Shown here in pieces: positions 9,977-18,288 of a stretch of 64,000 nt of DNA. Under the pieces are notes generated by a model. The model made no database searches. It saw only the letters and a list, made by a program, of their open reading frames with translations, and had not been told where the DNA came from. The number at the start of each line of letters is the position of its first letter. Positions within the stretch are counted from its first letter, which is position 1. Origin of the DNA: a candidate division KSB1 bacterium (GTDB taxonomy: Bacteria; Zhuqueibacterota; Zhuqueibacteria; Thermofontimicrobiales; Thermofontimicrobiaceae); NCBI GenBank assembly GCA_034506395.1, contig JAPDPQ010000002.1, forward strand, positions 116,255 to 180,254, written 5' to 3'. The position numbers and the translations under genes were made by a program.

Positions 9977-10798
9977 CTATAGTATGCAGAGCAGCCGCTG
10001 CAAATTCTCTCCTAAAATCAACGCTTTGTGTGGATCTGATATTGGGAGTCGCTGAACGCGTTCAATATTTCTAATCAAATTCTCTCTTCCAAAGGGCGTA
10101 TCAGAGCCCAACAAGACATGATCAGCACCAAAAGTGGAGATCGTTGCTAAAATCCGATGATCTGAAATCAGCGGCGTAGGGGAAATATCGAAATAGAGAT
10201 TCGGTAATAGATGGGCATGGCGCGCGAAAATTTCAAGCCCGATGAGATGGGCGATGATGAAATTCGCCTCCGGAAATTTGCCAGCTAAACCAATACATTC
10301 GATCACATCCCTTCTACTGTAAAGATGCAGAAAAATTGGAAGCCTATGCTCAATGGCAAAACGAACCACCTCAGCGAATAGCGGATCGTCCAATTGAAAA
10401 TAATCCGATGGTTGGTGCAATTTGATCATTTTGAAATGCCAGTCCCGATAGCATTGGACCAGTTCGGACAATGCGTTTGGAATTTTTGGATTGAGCCAGT
10501 AGCATTGGATAACCCGCTCTGGGCAGTGTTGGGTCAGTTCATATACGTATTGATTATCGGGAGCCAGGTGGCGTCGGATGGTTGGATATGTCAACAGTCG
10601 AATGATTCGGTTAATGGGAAACATCAGATCCGAGCGGGGGAACCAATGCGCCAAACGCGGTGAATTCTGTTTTCGCTCATTGCTTGGCAGCCCAGGACAC
10701 AGAACGACCTTCGCAGCATGCGCGCGATCCAATGTTTCAACGAGATTTTCAGCCCGAAAAAATTCGCCGCTGGAATGGGCATGTCCGTCGATGATCAT
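9977..10798 (-). CDS. Amidohydrolase-family metal-dependent hydrolase (COG2159-like)
   Basis: A cytoplasmic TIM-barrel hydrolase or decarboxylase of the amidohydrolase-2 group. Seen: the N-terminal HxH metal site (H6 and H8 in DGHAHSSG), a histidine after strand 5 (FIIAHLIG), YFDISP, and the catalytic aspartate segment LLGSDTPFG near residue 238. The length of 273 residues is typical. The start ATG overlaps the stop of the upstream methyltransferase as ATGA, so the two are translationally coupled. The substrate cannot be told from sequence; family members act on aromatic acids, lactones and dipeptides. Confidence 0.8.
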   Translation of the reverse strand: MIIDGHAHSSGEFFRAENLVETLDRAHAAKVVLCPGLPSNERKQNSPRLAHWFPRSDLMFPINRIIRLLTYPTIRRHLAPDNQYVYELTQHCPERVIQCYWLNPKIPNALSELVQCYRDWHFKMIKLHQPSDYFQLDDPLFAEVVRFAIEHRLPIFLHLYSRRDVIECIGLAGKFPEANFIIAHLIGLEIFARHAHLLPNLYFDISPTPLISDHRILATISTFGADHVLLGSDTPFGRENLIRNIERVQRLPISDPHKALILGENLQRLLCIL

Positions 10799-11376
10799 CG
10801 GTCAGCTTTCGTATTGATGAAAATGGAGAGATAATGAACTAGGCCGATTGGCTCGGTCATTTGCCATTGAAAACCGTAACGAGATACGATCTCTGTAACA
10901 GTATTGGGCGCTAATCGGATCGAAAGCGGAGGACCGGGATGGCTTTCAACTTTTTCGAATTCGATCACAGCAAACCGACCTCCCTGCTTTAATATTCGTT
11001 CGATTTCTTTTAATACTCTGTCATCGGTCTTTTCCGCAACGAAGTCGTGGAGCACGGTTGCTAATAAGCAGATATCAGCACAAGAGGTTTTCAATGGGAT
11101 GCATTGGGTCGCATTAGCCAGCACTGGGAGCACGGTGGCGATCTTTCGGTGCTTGATTTGTGAGGCCAATTCGATGAGGCCTTCTTGCCAAAGATCAACA
11201 GCATAAACTCGGCCTTGACTACCGACATAATCGAATGCCGCCAGAGCATAATACCCATAGCCGCAGGCAACATCCAAAAATACCATACCTGGACGCAATT
11301 TTATGGCATTAAAAAACCGAACTGAATCGATTTTGTCAAAGCTACTTCCCCCAGCGGCGATCGGTTTATGATCCAT
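10795..11376 (-). CDS. Class I SAM-dependent methyltransferase
   Basis: A 193-residue Rossmann-type methyltransferase from the ATG at 11376. The frame extends 15 codons further up into the amidase gene, but the inner start clears that stop by 14 nt and fits the family better. Motif I is VFLDVACGYGYYALAA (about residues 34-49), followed by an acidic segment, AVDLW, that would bind the SAM ribose. A later stretch reads ADICLLATVLHDF, as in UbiE/arsenite-methyltransferase-type enzymes. The substrate is unknown. The last codons overlap the amidohydrolase start (ATGA), which suggests a shared pathway or a fixed ratio of the two products. Confidence 0.82.
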   Translation of the reverse strand: MDHKPIAAGGSSFDKIDSVRFFNAIKLRPGMVFLDVACGYGYYALAAFDYVGSQGRVYAVDLWQEGLIELASQIKHRKIATVLPVLANATQCIPLKTSCADICLLATVLHDFVAEKTDDRVLKEIERILKQGGRFAVIEFEKVESHPGPPLSIRLAPNTVTEIVSRYGFQWQMTEPIGLVHYLSIFINTKADR

Positions 11377-11390
11377 ACTTACGCCTTGGT

Positions 11391-13169
11391 TTATTGGTAG
11401 ATCGGATTTTGTTTCCGACAAAACTCTTCGAGTCCGCGGAACACTGCTCTGGCTAATCGATCTAAGAATCGATCGTCCATCAGCAGCATTTCGTCCTCTG
11501 GATGGGACATGAAGGCCCCCTCAACTAAGACGATGAGCATATCGGTCTGCCGAGTTACATAATAATCAGACTGGATAAATCCGAACGGCGTCAATCCCAA
11601 CTCGAGCAGATAAGGATAGATCGCCCGAGCGAGCTCGCAATTTTGTGGAATAGTGAAATAGGTGCTCGTGCCTCGAACTGCCAGTGGATCTGAGCTGGCC
11701 CCGATAGAATTATTATGGAGCCAGCAGAAAATATGGGTGTTGGCCCGTCGGGCGATATTGATGCGCTCCGCAAGACTCAGCGTGGTATCGGTTTGGCGCG
11801 TCAATACCACTTTTGCCCCGGCCGAATCCAAAAGTGCAGCCAATTTTTTGGTGTAAGCTAAGTTGACGTCTTTCTCCATTAAACCTGTTGCTCCAACCGC
11901 GCCAAATTCTTTGCCCCCATGTCCAGCATCGAGGGTGAAAATAAGCCCTGCCACTGGACTCTTCGGCGGTGCAGCGATCTTTGGCGTACGACGGATCTCC
12001 AGGATCATCTTGCCGTCCCCAAATCGCACTCTGTGCCCCCACTGCTGCGGCTGGTTCAGCTCCACGATCAGCTTGAACACATCAGCGCTGGGCTGTTGCC
12101 AGCGGATCAGTTTAATTGTGGTGTCTCGCGATGGATAAGTGATCCATTGAGAGGTGAGATGTGCGCCATAGACTATCAGCTCCAAAAGCGGGGGATCGAT
12201 ACTCTGTTGAATTTGGTAAGGGCAGTTCGTTTGGACGTTCATGCTAAGTTGAATCCAATCTCCATCAAATCCGATAGACGGCAGGCTGATGGTCGTTTTG
12301 GGGACTGGGGTGCCTTGCGGCAGTAACGTGACATCGCTGCTCGCCACATACGCGTAATCGGATTCGGTCAAATGGACTTTGAAATGGGTACCCCGCTGGC
12401 CGATGAGATGAAGCCGCACCCCAGGCGGAAGTATGGACATCACTCCCCAGCCCGATGGCGCCGTTTTCAGATGCGTCGTATTTTTGGTTTCACCAACGAT
12501 CGGGATCGCATCCGAGACAACGCTGACCAGACCCTTGGATAGAGCTTGGGCTTTTTTACCATCGATCCCTCTCAATTCAAATTTAACAGGCCGTGGGCTA
12601 AAACTTTTTTTGGTGTGAAGCCGGATTGCCCCGGCATAAATGCCGCGCATCCCTTGCGCGTCGTCTGGCGGCAATTCTGTCATCGCAATATTCTTGCACA
12701 ACCCCGGGATCGAAAACCAAGCTTTCCCACCCGGGCTTCCTTTGATTCTCACTTCCAATAGATCGCCTGACACCAGAACAATGTCCTCTTCTGGCCATGC
12801 AACGCGTGGATCCAGTTGGGTAGGACGCTCAGGGCTTACAGGGAGCGGCGGCGTGCGATAGATATGCAATACGGCACGCTCCTCGTTGCTGCTATCGCTG
12901 GCAATAATCGTGATCTCATTGTCCAAAGGTTTGAGATCCACACGACCGACAAAAGCACCAGACGGATAAACTCGCGTGGCTTGACCATTAATTGTTACCC
13001 TGGCAGCGGGCAGTGTACTGCCTGCAATTCGGATTTTGGTGTAGGTTACTGTATCCCCATCAATAGGAAAGCGAACGTGGAGCAGCTTTTGTTCGTTGGG
13101 CGATTGAGCAGATAACAGATTGGTCCAAATGAAAAAAGCAACGCACAACAATTTTCGGATAGTTAGCAT
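11391..13169 (-). CDS. Secreted N-acetylmuramoyl-L-alanine amidase (Amidase_3/AmiC type)
   Basis: A periplasmic zinc amidase that cuts the MurNAc-L-Ala bond of peptidoglycan, used in cell separation or wall turnover. The longest frame begins 55 codons earlier, but the ATG at 13169 opens directly with a signal peptide (MLTIRKLLCVAFFIW, cut near LLSAQ) and gives 592 residues. The N-terminal half carries Ig-like/SH3-like beta segments and an AMIN-like region (about 310-400). The C-terminal Amidase_3 domain has the zinc and catalytic residues: H in LDAGHGG, E in LMEKDVN, H in WLHNNS and the terminal E in VEGAFMSHPEDE. It sits in a cluster with other envelope hydrolases. Confidence 0.9.
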   Translation of the reverse strand: MLTIRKLLCVAFFIWTNLLSAQSPNEQKLLHVRFPIDGDTVTYTKIRIAGSTLPAARVTINGQATRVYPSGAFVGRVDLKPLDNEITIIASDSSNEERAVLHIYRTPPLPVSPERPTQLDPRVAWPEEDIVLVSGDLLEVRIKGSPGGKAWFSIPGLCKNIAMTELPPDDAQGMRGIYAGAIRLHTKKSFSPRPVKFELRGIDGKKAQALSKGLVSVVSDAIPIVGETKNTTHLKTAPSGWGVMSILPPGVRLHLIGQRGTHFKVHLTESDYAYVASSDVTLLPQGTPVPKTTISLPSIGFDGDWIQLSMNVQTNCPYQIQQSIDPPLLELIVYGAHLTSQWITYPSRDTTIKLIRWQQPSADVFKLIVELNQPQQWGHRVRFGDGKMILEIRRTPKIAAPPKSPVAGLIFTLDAGHGGKEFGAVGATGLMEKDVNLAYTKKLAALLDSAGAKVVLTRQTDTTLSLAERINIARRANTHIFCWLHNNSIGASSDPLAVRGTSTYFTIPQNCELARAIYPYLLELGLTPFGFIQSDYYVTRQTDMLIVLVEGAFMSHPEDEMLLMDDRFLDRLARAVFRGLEEFCRKQNPIYQ

Positions 13170-13355
13170 AATAAACTCATTCACGAAATCGGCGCTCACT
13201 ATGCGCCTCAACAGCAGCATAAACAGATGAGCCCCGCAGCGATCGATATTGGGGTGAATAAGCTGGTAGTGCTCATTGGGGCGTGCTTTGCCACTGGCAC
13301 TGAAGCGCATCGGACATTGGCATGCATTCAGCACCTTGATGGCTACAATGAATTT

Positions 13356-13694
13356 TTATAGCCAGTAGAGGATTCTCCCGCAGCCTTCACAATAGATCAC
13401 TGAAGTGTCTGTGCGACCAATGGCTGACAACGATGTCGGCAGCTTGATGAAACATCCCAAGCAAGTGTTATCCTCTTTCACTGGGACGATGGCACGCTTA
13501 TAGCGTTTTTTGAGTTTCTCGTAGCTGTACAACAACGGCTTACTGATCTTCGCCGCCAACTCTTCCCTCGCATTTTTCAGCTCATCTTCCCGCTCCGCAC
13601 TAAACCCCAGACGCTTCACTTCAGACACTTCCTCGATCATCATATCGAGATCTTGGAGTGCTACCAGCATGTCCAATTCGTTTTTTTTCTGCAA
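13356..13694 (-). CDS. C4-type zinc-ribbon protein with N-terminal coiled coil
   Basis: A 112-residue protein. The first 65 residues are a charged helical, coiled-coil-like segment (LDMLVALQDLDMMIEEV to KKRYKRA). The C-terminus holds a zinc ribbon with CLGC (about 78-81) and CEGC (about 102-105). This layout matches the small zinc-ribbon (zf-RING_7/CT398-like) proteins, whose role is not settled and has been linked to protein export or nucleic-acid binding. The proposed start is TTG at 13694, 9 nt after AAGGG that lies within the end of the ptsN-like gene; ATG at 13670 is an alternative. The 5-bp gap to ptsN suggests one transcript. Confidence 0.75.
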   Translation of the reverse strand: MQKKNELDMLVALQDLDMMIEEVSEVKRLGFSAEREDELKNAREELAAKISKPLLYSYEKLKKRYKRAIVPVKEDNTCLGCFIKLPTSLSAIGRTDTSVIYCEGCGRILYWL

Positions 13695-13699
13695 GACGC

Positions 13700-14161
13700 T
13701 TATCCCTTCGAGATGATTTCGGTAAATTCCTCAAACGTTTCTGCCTCGAGCAAGCGGCTTCGATTTTTGGCCTTGCTCAAAATCTCCACCATTTTCCCTA
13801 AAATTGGAAGATACATATTATTTTCATCCTGGGGCGGCGCGATGATCATAAACACCAGTTGCACTGGCTTCCCATCGATCGCATCATACTCGATACCTTG
13901 CTTTGACTTGCCAAAAGCAATCATGATGTCTGGGGCTGAGGTGGTTCGGCCATGCGGAATGGCCACTCCTTTGCCGATTCCAGTGCTCCCGAGGTGCTCG
14001 CGCTGCCTCAGCATTTCCAAAACGATTTCACTATTCTTAAGATATTTGACCTTGACGAATTGATCAACCAATTCCTTTAATAGTTCGTCTTTGGTCCTTG
14101 CCTTGAGATCAGGAAGAAAAAGTTGCTCATCAAAATATAACAATAAATCATCATTCTCCAT
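13700..14161 (-). CDS. PTS EIIA-type (PtsN/fructose EIIA2) regulatory protein
   Basis: A 153-residue phosphocarrier domain of the EIIA-mannitol/fructose fold, as in PtsN. The ATG at 14161 is used; the frame opens 63 codons earlier, but that part has no domain, and GAAGGGAAAAAG precedes this ATG. The active-site histidine is in GVAIPHGR (about residue 67). GSTGIGKG just before it and VFMIIAPPQDEN after it are family segments. No EIIB/EIIC permease or EI/HPr gene is in the window, so a regulatory (nitrogen-PTS-like) job is more likely than sugar uptake. It lies in the manC cluster, before the zinc-ribbon gene. Confidence 0.88.
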   Translation of the reverse strand: MENDDLLLYFDEQLFLPDLKARTKDELLKELVDQFVKVKYLKNSEIVLEMLRQREHLGSTGIGKGVAIPHGRTTSAPDIMIAFGKSKQGIEYDAIDGKPVQLVFMIIAPPQDENNMYLPILGKMVEILSKAKNRSRLLEAETFEEFTEIISKG

Positions 14162-14333
14162 AACTTTTTCCCTTCGACCAAAATGATGTTGTTCACCAAT
14201 AGAACAGTGGTTTTCAATAGCGATAGATTTCACATCGCCCATCATAAATCCGCAGGGTAAACAATAGGCGTCGCTTGCATTTGATTCATTAATAGACCGC
14301 TCAGTCAAAAGATGGGTGACATCAGCCGGCCAG

Positions 14334-14588
14334 TCAAACCTCGAATTCATCGTAAATCACCTGCCGGAGTGCTGGACGAATATAAATGTGATTTAATTCC
14401 AGCAATCGCAATTCTGATGCGATCAATTTGATCTTGGTTTCGACAGGCAATTTGGGATTGATGATGAAGACGGATTTATCGGGGAGACGACAAAGGCCAC
14501 CCGCAAAATCACCTTTTTCATAGCGGAGATCAATTGAAAGACTTTGAATGAGGTTCTCCAGCCCCTGCAAGATATGATGCGGTTTCAT
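14334..14588 (-). CDS. Small conserved-looking protein of unknown function
   Basis: An 84-residue product from ATG at 14588 (a TTG three codons up is possible). It starts 11 nt after the manC stop, ends 172 bp before the ptsN-like gene, and lies in the same direction. Seen: an N-terminal helix (HHILQGLENLIQSLSIDLRYE), a glycine turn GDFAGGLCRLPD and short strands KSVFIINPKL, then a helix rich in Leu and Glu. The mixed alpha/beta pattern and tight linkage to manC argue for a real gene. No family is recognised and no catalytic motif is evident. Confidence 0.6.
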   Translation of the reverse strand: MKPHHILQGLENLIQSLSIDLRYEKGDFAGGLCRLPDKSVFIINPKLPVETKIKLIASELRLLELNHIYIRPALRQVIYDEFEV

Positions 14589-14599
14589 CGCGTCCAATT

Positions 14600-15670
14600 C
14601 TATAAATATTGTTCCAAGTTTTTTCGTTTCATTGCATCCACCAGGTCTTTGACCTGTTGGGCCATATCGCGACGGCAGATCAATAATGCGTCGTCAGTAT
14701 CGATAATGATGAGATTTTCAAGCCCCAAAGTCGCAATCATTCGTCGCGGCGAATCTATGAGACATCCCCGCGTGTCCCGTATTAAATGGTTACCAATGAT
14801 CACATTGCCATTTTCATCGTGATTTGAAATTTTATAAATTTCCTCCCAGCTTCCTACATCGTTCCAATCGAATTCGCCTTTGAGGACAAATACGCTGGCC
14901 GAATGCTCCATGACGCCATAATCGATGGAAATACTTTTGATCGTACAATATACTCTCTTAATCACCTCATCTTGCAACTTTGTTCCCAAATATTTTTCAA
15001 TTTCCATCAATCCATCGTAAAGTTCTGGAAGGGCTTCTTCAATTTCTTTTAAAATGGCGTTCACTGACCAAATGAATATTCCGCTATTCCATAAAAAGTC
15101 ACCGCTCGCCAAAAATCGATTGGCAGTGAGCGCATCGGGTTTCTCCGCAAAAGTCTTAACTTTGAAGACCTTGATCCCGTCGATTTCATCTGCCTGGCTA
15201 TTGATCTGAATATACCCGTAGCCCGTGGCTGGATAAGTGGGATTGATGCCGATGGTCACCAGACGATGTTCTGTGGCAGCGACCTGCTCAGCCGCAGCTA
15301 AGACTTTCCGAAACAGCGGTTCGTTGTTAATTCGATGATCGGCTGGAAGCACCGCCATAACTGCATCGGGATCGCGATGCCTTAATATGACAGCACTCAG
15401 GCCAATGCACGGCGCCGTATTCTTCCCCTTTGGTTCGATGATCAAATTCTCAGGTTTTAAAAATGGAAGCTGCTCTCGAATCTCCTCTAATTGGGGCTCT
15501 GTCGTCACCACGTATATCTGATCCTGGGCGACGAGCCCGCTGAGTCGGGCAACGGTTGCCTGGATCATGGTTCTGTCGTCTAATATCTTCAATAATTGCT
15601 TTGGGCGCCGGGTTCGGCTTCGCGGCCAAAATCTGGTCCCTATCCCCCCAGCCATGATCACCGCATACAT
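14600..15670 (-). CDS. manC: Mannose-1-phosphate guanylyltransferase
   Basis: Makes GDP-mannose from mannose-1-phosphate and GTP for polysaccharide or glycolipid synthesis. The N-terminus shows the nucleotidyltransferase signature AGGIGTRFWPRSR with PKQLL (residues 7-27). Further marks are the VLPADH segment (metal and substrate site) and FAEKP (about residue 170). The 356-residue length covers the GT-A domain and a short left-handed beta-helix, without the isomerase domain of bifunctional ManC/AlgA, so it is the single-function type. It is the first gene of the leftward cluster, upstream of the small protein, the ptsN-like gene and the zinc-ribbon gene. Confidence 0.92.
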   Translation of the reverse strand: MYAVIMAGGIGTRFWPRSRTRRPKQLLKILDDRTMIQATVARLSGLVAQDQIYVVTTEPQLEEIREQLPFLKPENLIIEPKGKNTAPCIGLSAVILRHRDPDAVMAVLPADHRINNEPLFRKVLAAAEQVAATEHRLVTIGINPTYPATGYGYIQINSQADEIDGIKVFKVKTFAEKPDALTANRFLASGDFLWNSGIFIWSVNAILKEIEEALPELYDGLMEIEKYLGTKLQDEVIKRVYCTIKSISIDYGVMEHSASVFVLKGEFDWNDVGSWEEIYKISNHDENGNVIIGNHLIRDTRGCLIDSPRRMIATLGLENLIIIDTDDALLICRRDMAQQVKDLVDAMKRKNLEQYL

Positions 15671-16122
15671 AATCGATCCTCCACAATGGAATTCATTCGT
15701 CTAATTTAAGAAAAACCCACCATAGCATATACCCACATCCCTCATCCATTGCATAAACTGCTCGATCGATGCTCGCCGCCTCGCCTCAAAGGATTCAAAA
15801 CTATTTGATTTTGACCAGAATCATTTCGTTGAATTGGCAAAAGATAACGAATCTAATTTTAAAAATCAAGTGGTTTGTTAAGAAAAATGTATTGCTCGCG
15901 ATCAGGACATCCCAAGGCATCTTAGACCAAATTGCATCTAAACCCACTATAACATTTTTCATTATTGGCATGATAAATATTGCAATTTTAGCCAAAATTA
16001 TTTATCTTTAGTTTTGCATCTCTTTAAACTTTCCGCAACTGAGATGCAATTATATCATTGGTTGACGTTGGTCGCTGATAGTATCCGAGGAATTTAGTGG
16101 CATATTTCTATACGAGGAGGAT
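15671..16122. other. 452-bp divergent intergenic region (manC / archease)
   Basis: Must hold promoters for both the leftward manC cluster and the rightward archease-rtcB pair. It is AT-rich, with one 80-codon plus-strand frame that lacks a ribosome site and reads as low-complexity hydrophobic residues, here rejected. The only clear structure is the inverted repeat at 16014-16049. Confidence 0.5.
16014..16049. promoter_or_regulatory. Perfect 9-bp inverted repeat upstream of archease-rtcB
   Basis: Arms TTGCATCTC (16014-16022) and GAGATGCAA (16041-16049) are perfectly complementary, separated by 18 nt, 73 bp before the archease ATG. There is no T-run after it, so it is not a standard terminator. 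It could be an operator for a dimeric regulator or an RNA hairpin in the leader. Role is inferred only from position. Confidence 0.35.
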
Positions 16123-16557
16123 ATGAATAGCTCACCATCCGATCAAAGATATATTTCTCTTGATCATACCGGGGATATTCGGTTAAAAATTTTCGGCAAA
16201 TCATTGCCGGATTTATTCGTCAATGCTGCTTATGCGCTATTCGATACGATTACAGAAGCGAATCGGATCGATGCTCAACTCTCTGATGAGATAATCGTTT
16301 CCGGGATCGATCGGGAAGAACTTTTGGTCAATTGGCTGTCGGAATTGAATTATCTGTTTGTGACCGAAGGAAAAGTATTCAATCGTTTTGAGATTGACCG
16401 GTTTAAAGATACTGAACTACATGGCATGGCAATCGGTGAAAAGTTTAATTCGCATAAGCATCCATTGCGGGCCGAGGTCAAGGCTGTCACTTTTCATGAT
16501 CTGATGATTCAAAAAGTCGGCGACCACTGGGAAACTAATGTCGTGTTTGATATTTAA
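16123..16557 (+). CDS. Archease (RtcB-activating protein)
   Basis: A small cytoplasmic protein that speeds guanylylation and allows multiple turnovers of the RNA ligase RtcB. At 144 residues it has family length. The N-terminal SLDHTGDIRLKIFG carries the conserved acidic metal-binding residues (D14, D18). It continues with LFVNAAYALFD, and later WLSELNYLF and VKAVTFHDL, all typical of archease. A strong GAGGAGG precedes the ATG. The rtcB gene begins 142 bp downstream in the same direction, the usual pairing. No rtcR regulator or rtcA cyclase is nearby. Confidence 0.93.
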   Translation: MNSSPSDQRYISLDHTGDIRLKIFGKSLPDLFVNAAYALFDTITEANRIDAQLSDEIIVSGIDREELLVNWLSELNYLFVTEGKVFNRFEIDRFKDTELHGMAIGEKFNSHKHPLRAEVKAVTFHDLMIQKVGDHWETNVVFDI

Positions 16558-16698
16558 AAGAAAATGAGACTTTTGCACAATCAAAATTTTGCGATGATTC
16601 CGAAAGCATCCAGATGCCAGCCGACAAATGGGGCGAAATAAGCATAATTTTTTGTGCAAGAAGTCGATTCGAAGAAAAAATGGATGGGAGGTGCCACT

Positions 16699-18141
16699 AT
16701 GACTGATATCAAATTTAAGAAAATTCATGATTATCTTTGGGAGATCCCTAAAGAAAATAAGATGAATGTCCCAGGCCGAATCTATGCTTCGAAGCCGATG
16801 ATCGATAGAATTATGGAGGATAATTCTCCCCTTCAGGTGCAAAATGTGTCGCAATTGCCCGGGATCGTGAATTATTCTATGGCCATGCCAGATATTCACT
16901 GGGGTTATGGCTTTCCGATCGGAGGTGTAGCAGCGTTCGATTTGAGCAATGGCGTCATTTCGCCAGGAGGTGTGGGGTATGATATCAATTGTGGGGTTCG
17001 GTTGCTGCGAACCGCCATCTCCAGCTCGGATATTCAAGATAAAATCCCAGAGTTGGTGGATAATCTGTTTCATTACATTCCTTCTGGCGTTGGCTCAAAG
17101 GGCGATTTTAAGGTGAGTGAAAAGGATCTGAAGCAGGTGATGGTGAAAGGGGCGAGATGGATCGTTGAACAAGGCTATGGGGATGAATCTGATCTGGAAA
17201 AGATCGAGGAGCATGGGCAGATGGAGGGGGCCGATCCCAGCACCGTATCGGACAAAGCCATAAAGCGAGGGTTGCCGCAACTGGGCACGTTAGGTTCGGG
17301 AAACCATTTTGTGGAAATTCAATACGTCGAGGAAGTTTATGATGATTACCTGGCGCAAAGGCTCGGTTTGTTCCCTGGTCAAATCACGGTCTCCATTCAT
17401 ACCGGATCCCGAGGATTTGGGTATCAAATTTGTGACGATTATATTCACACCATGATCCAGGCTTCGCAGAAATATGGGATTGAATTGCCCGATCGGCAGC
17501 TTTGCTGTGCGCCGATCAATTCGCCAGAAGGTCAGAAATATTTTGCTGCCATGGTCTGTGCGGTGAATTATGCTTTTGCCAACCGTCAGGTGATTTCATA
17601 TTGGGTGAGAGAGGCGTTCATGCGCGCCCTCAATCTGGGGCCAAAGCAGGTGCAATTCGATACCGTGTATGAAGTTGCCCATAATATCGCCAAAATCGAG
17701 ACCCATATTGTGGATGGCAAGCCGCGACAATTCTGCGTGCATCGCAAGGGCGCTACGCGGGCCTTTGGACCTGGTCGTGTCGAGCTCCCAGAAATCTATC
17801 GGGATATTGGGCAGCCGGTGCTTATCCCTGGCGACATGGGGCGTTGCTCCTACGTATTGATCGGCACCAATACGGCGATGGATCAGACCTTTGGGTCGAC
17901 TTGCCATGGCGCTGGTAGATTGTTGAGCCGCAATCAGGCGATCAAGGCGGCAAAGGGTCGGGCGATCCATCGGGAGCTTGAGGATCGAGGCATTATCGCT
18001 CGCGCAGCCAGCCGCGGAACCATGGCCGAAGAAATGCCAGAGGCCTATAAAGATGTCTCTGAAGTGGTTGACGCTGTGGTCGGTGCCGGTATCTCCAAGA
18101 AGGTGGCAAAACTTAGACCGCTGGGGGTGATCAAAGGTTAA
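16699..18141 (+). CDS. rtcB: RNA-splicing ligase RtcB
   Basis: A GTP- and manganese-dependent ligase joining 2',3'-cyclic-phosphate or 3'-phosphate RNA ends to 5'-OH ends, used in RNA repair or tRNA splicing. The ATG at 16699 has GGGAGG about 8 nt upstream; a frame extension of 15 codons is ignored. The product has 480 residues, as expected. The metal-binding cysteine lies in DINCGVRLL, with GGVAAFD just before it. HTGSRGFGYQ holds a metal-binding histidine, and the C-terminal segment around SRGTMAEEMPEAYKD carries the guanylylation region. Paired with archease upstream. Not obviously stress-regulated here, as no RtcR gene is present. Confidence 0.95.
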   Translation: MTDIKFKKIHDYLWEIPKENKMNVPGRIYASKPMIDRIMEDNSPLQVQNVSQLPGIVNYSMAMPDIHWGYGFPIGGVAAFDLSNGVISPGGVGYDINCGVRLLRTAISSSDIQDKIPELVDNLFHYIPSGVGSKGDFKVSEKDLKQVMVKGARWIVEQGYGDESDLEKIEEHGQMEGADPSTVSDKAIKRGLPQLGTLGSGNHFVEIQYVEEVYDDYLAQRLGLFPGQITVSIHTGSRGFGYQICDDYIHTMIQASQKYGIELPDRQLCCAPINSPEGQKYFAAMVCAVNYAFANRQVISYWVREAFMRALNLGPKQVQFDTVYEVAHNIAKIETHIVDGKPRQFCVHRKGATRAFGPGRVELPEIYRDIGQPVLIPGDMGRCSYVLIGTNTAMDQTFGSTCHGAGRLLSRNQAIKAAKGRAIHRELEDRGIIARAASRGTMAEEMPEAYKDVSEVVDAVVGAGISKKVAKLRPLGVIKG

Positions 18142-18288
18142 TTTTCCCAGCGAGGCGCGTCAATTGAATCGTTCGAGATGAGAGGAGCGAACCAATCATC
18201 TATCGAGTGATCAAATAAATTGAGACGATTATTCTAGGATGAGCGCTGATCTTGAGTTCGCTTATCTTTTGCCTGATAAAAATTATTT

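Noticed and set aside
15769..16011. 80-codon plus-strand frame upstream of archease
   Set aside because: No ribosome site, low-complexity hydrophobic composition, and it fills the divergent promoter region.
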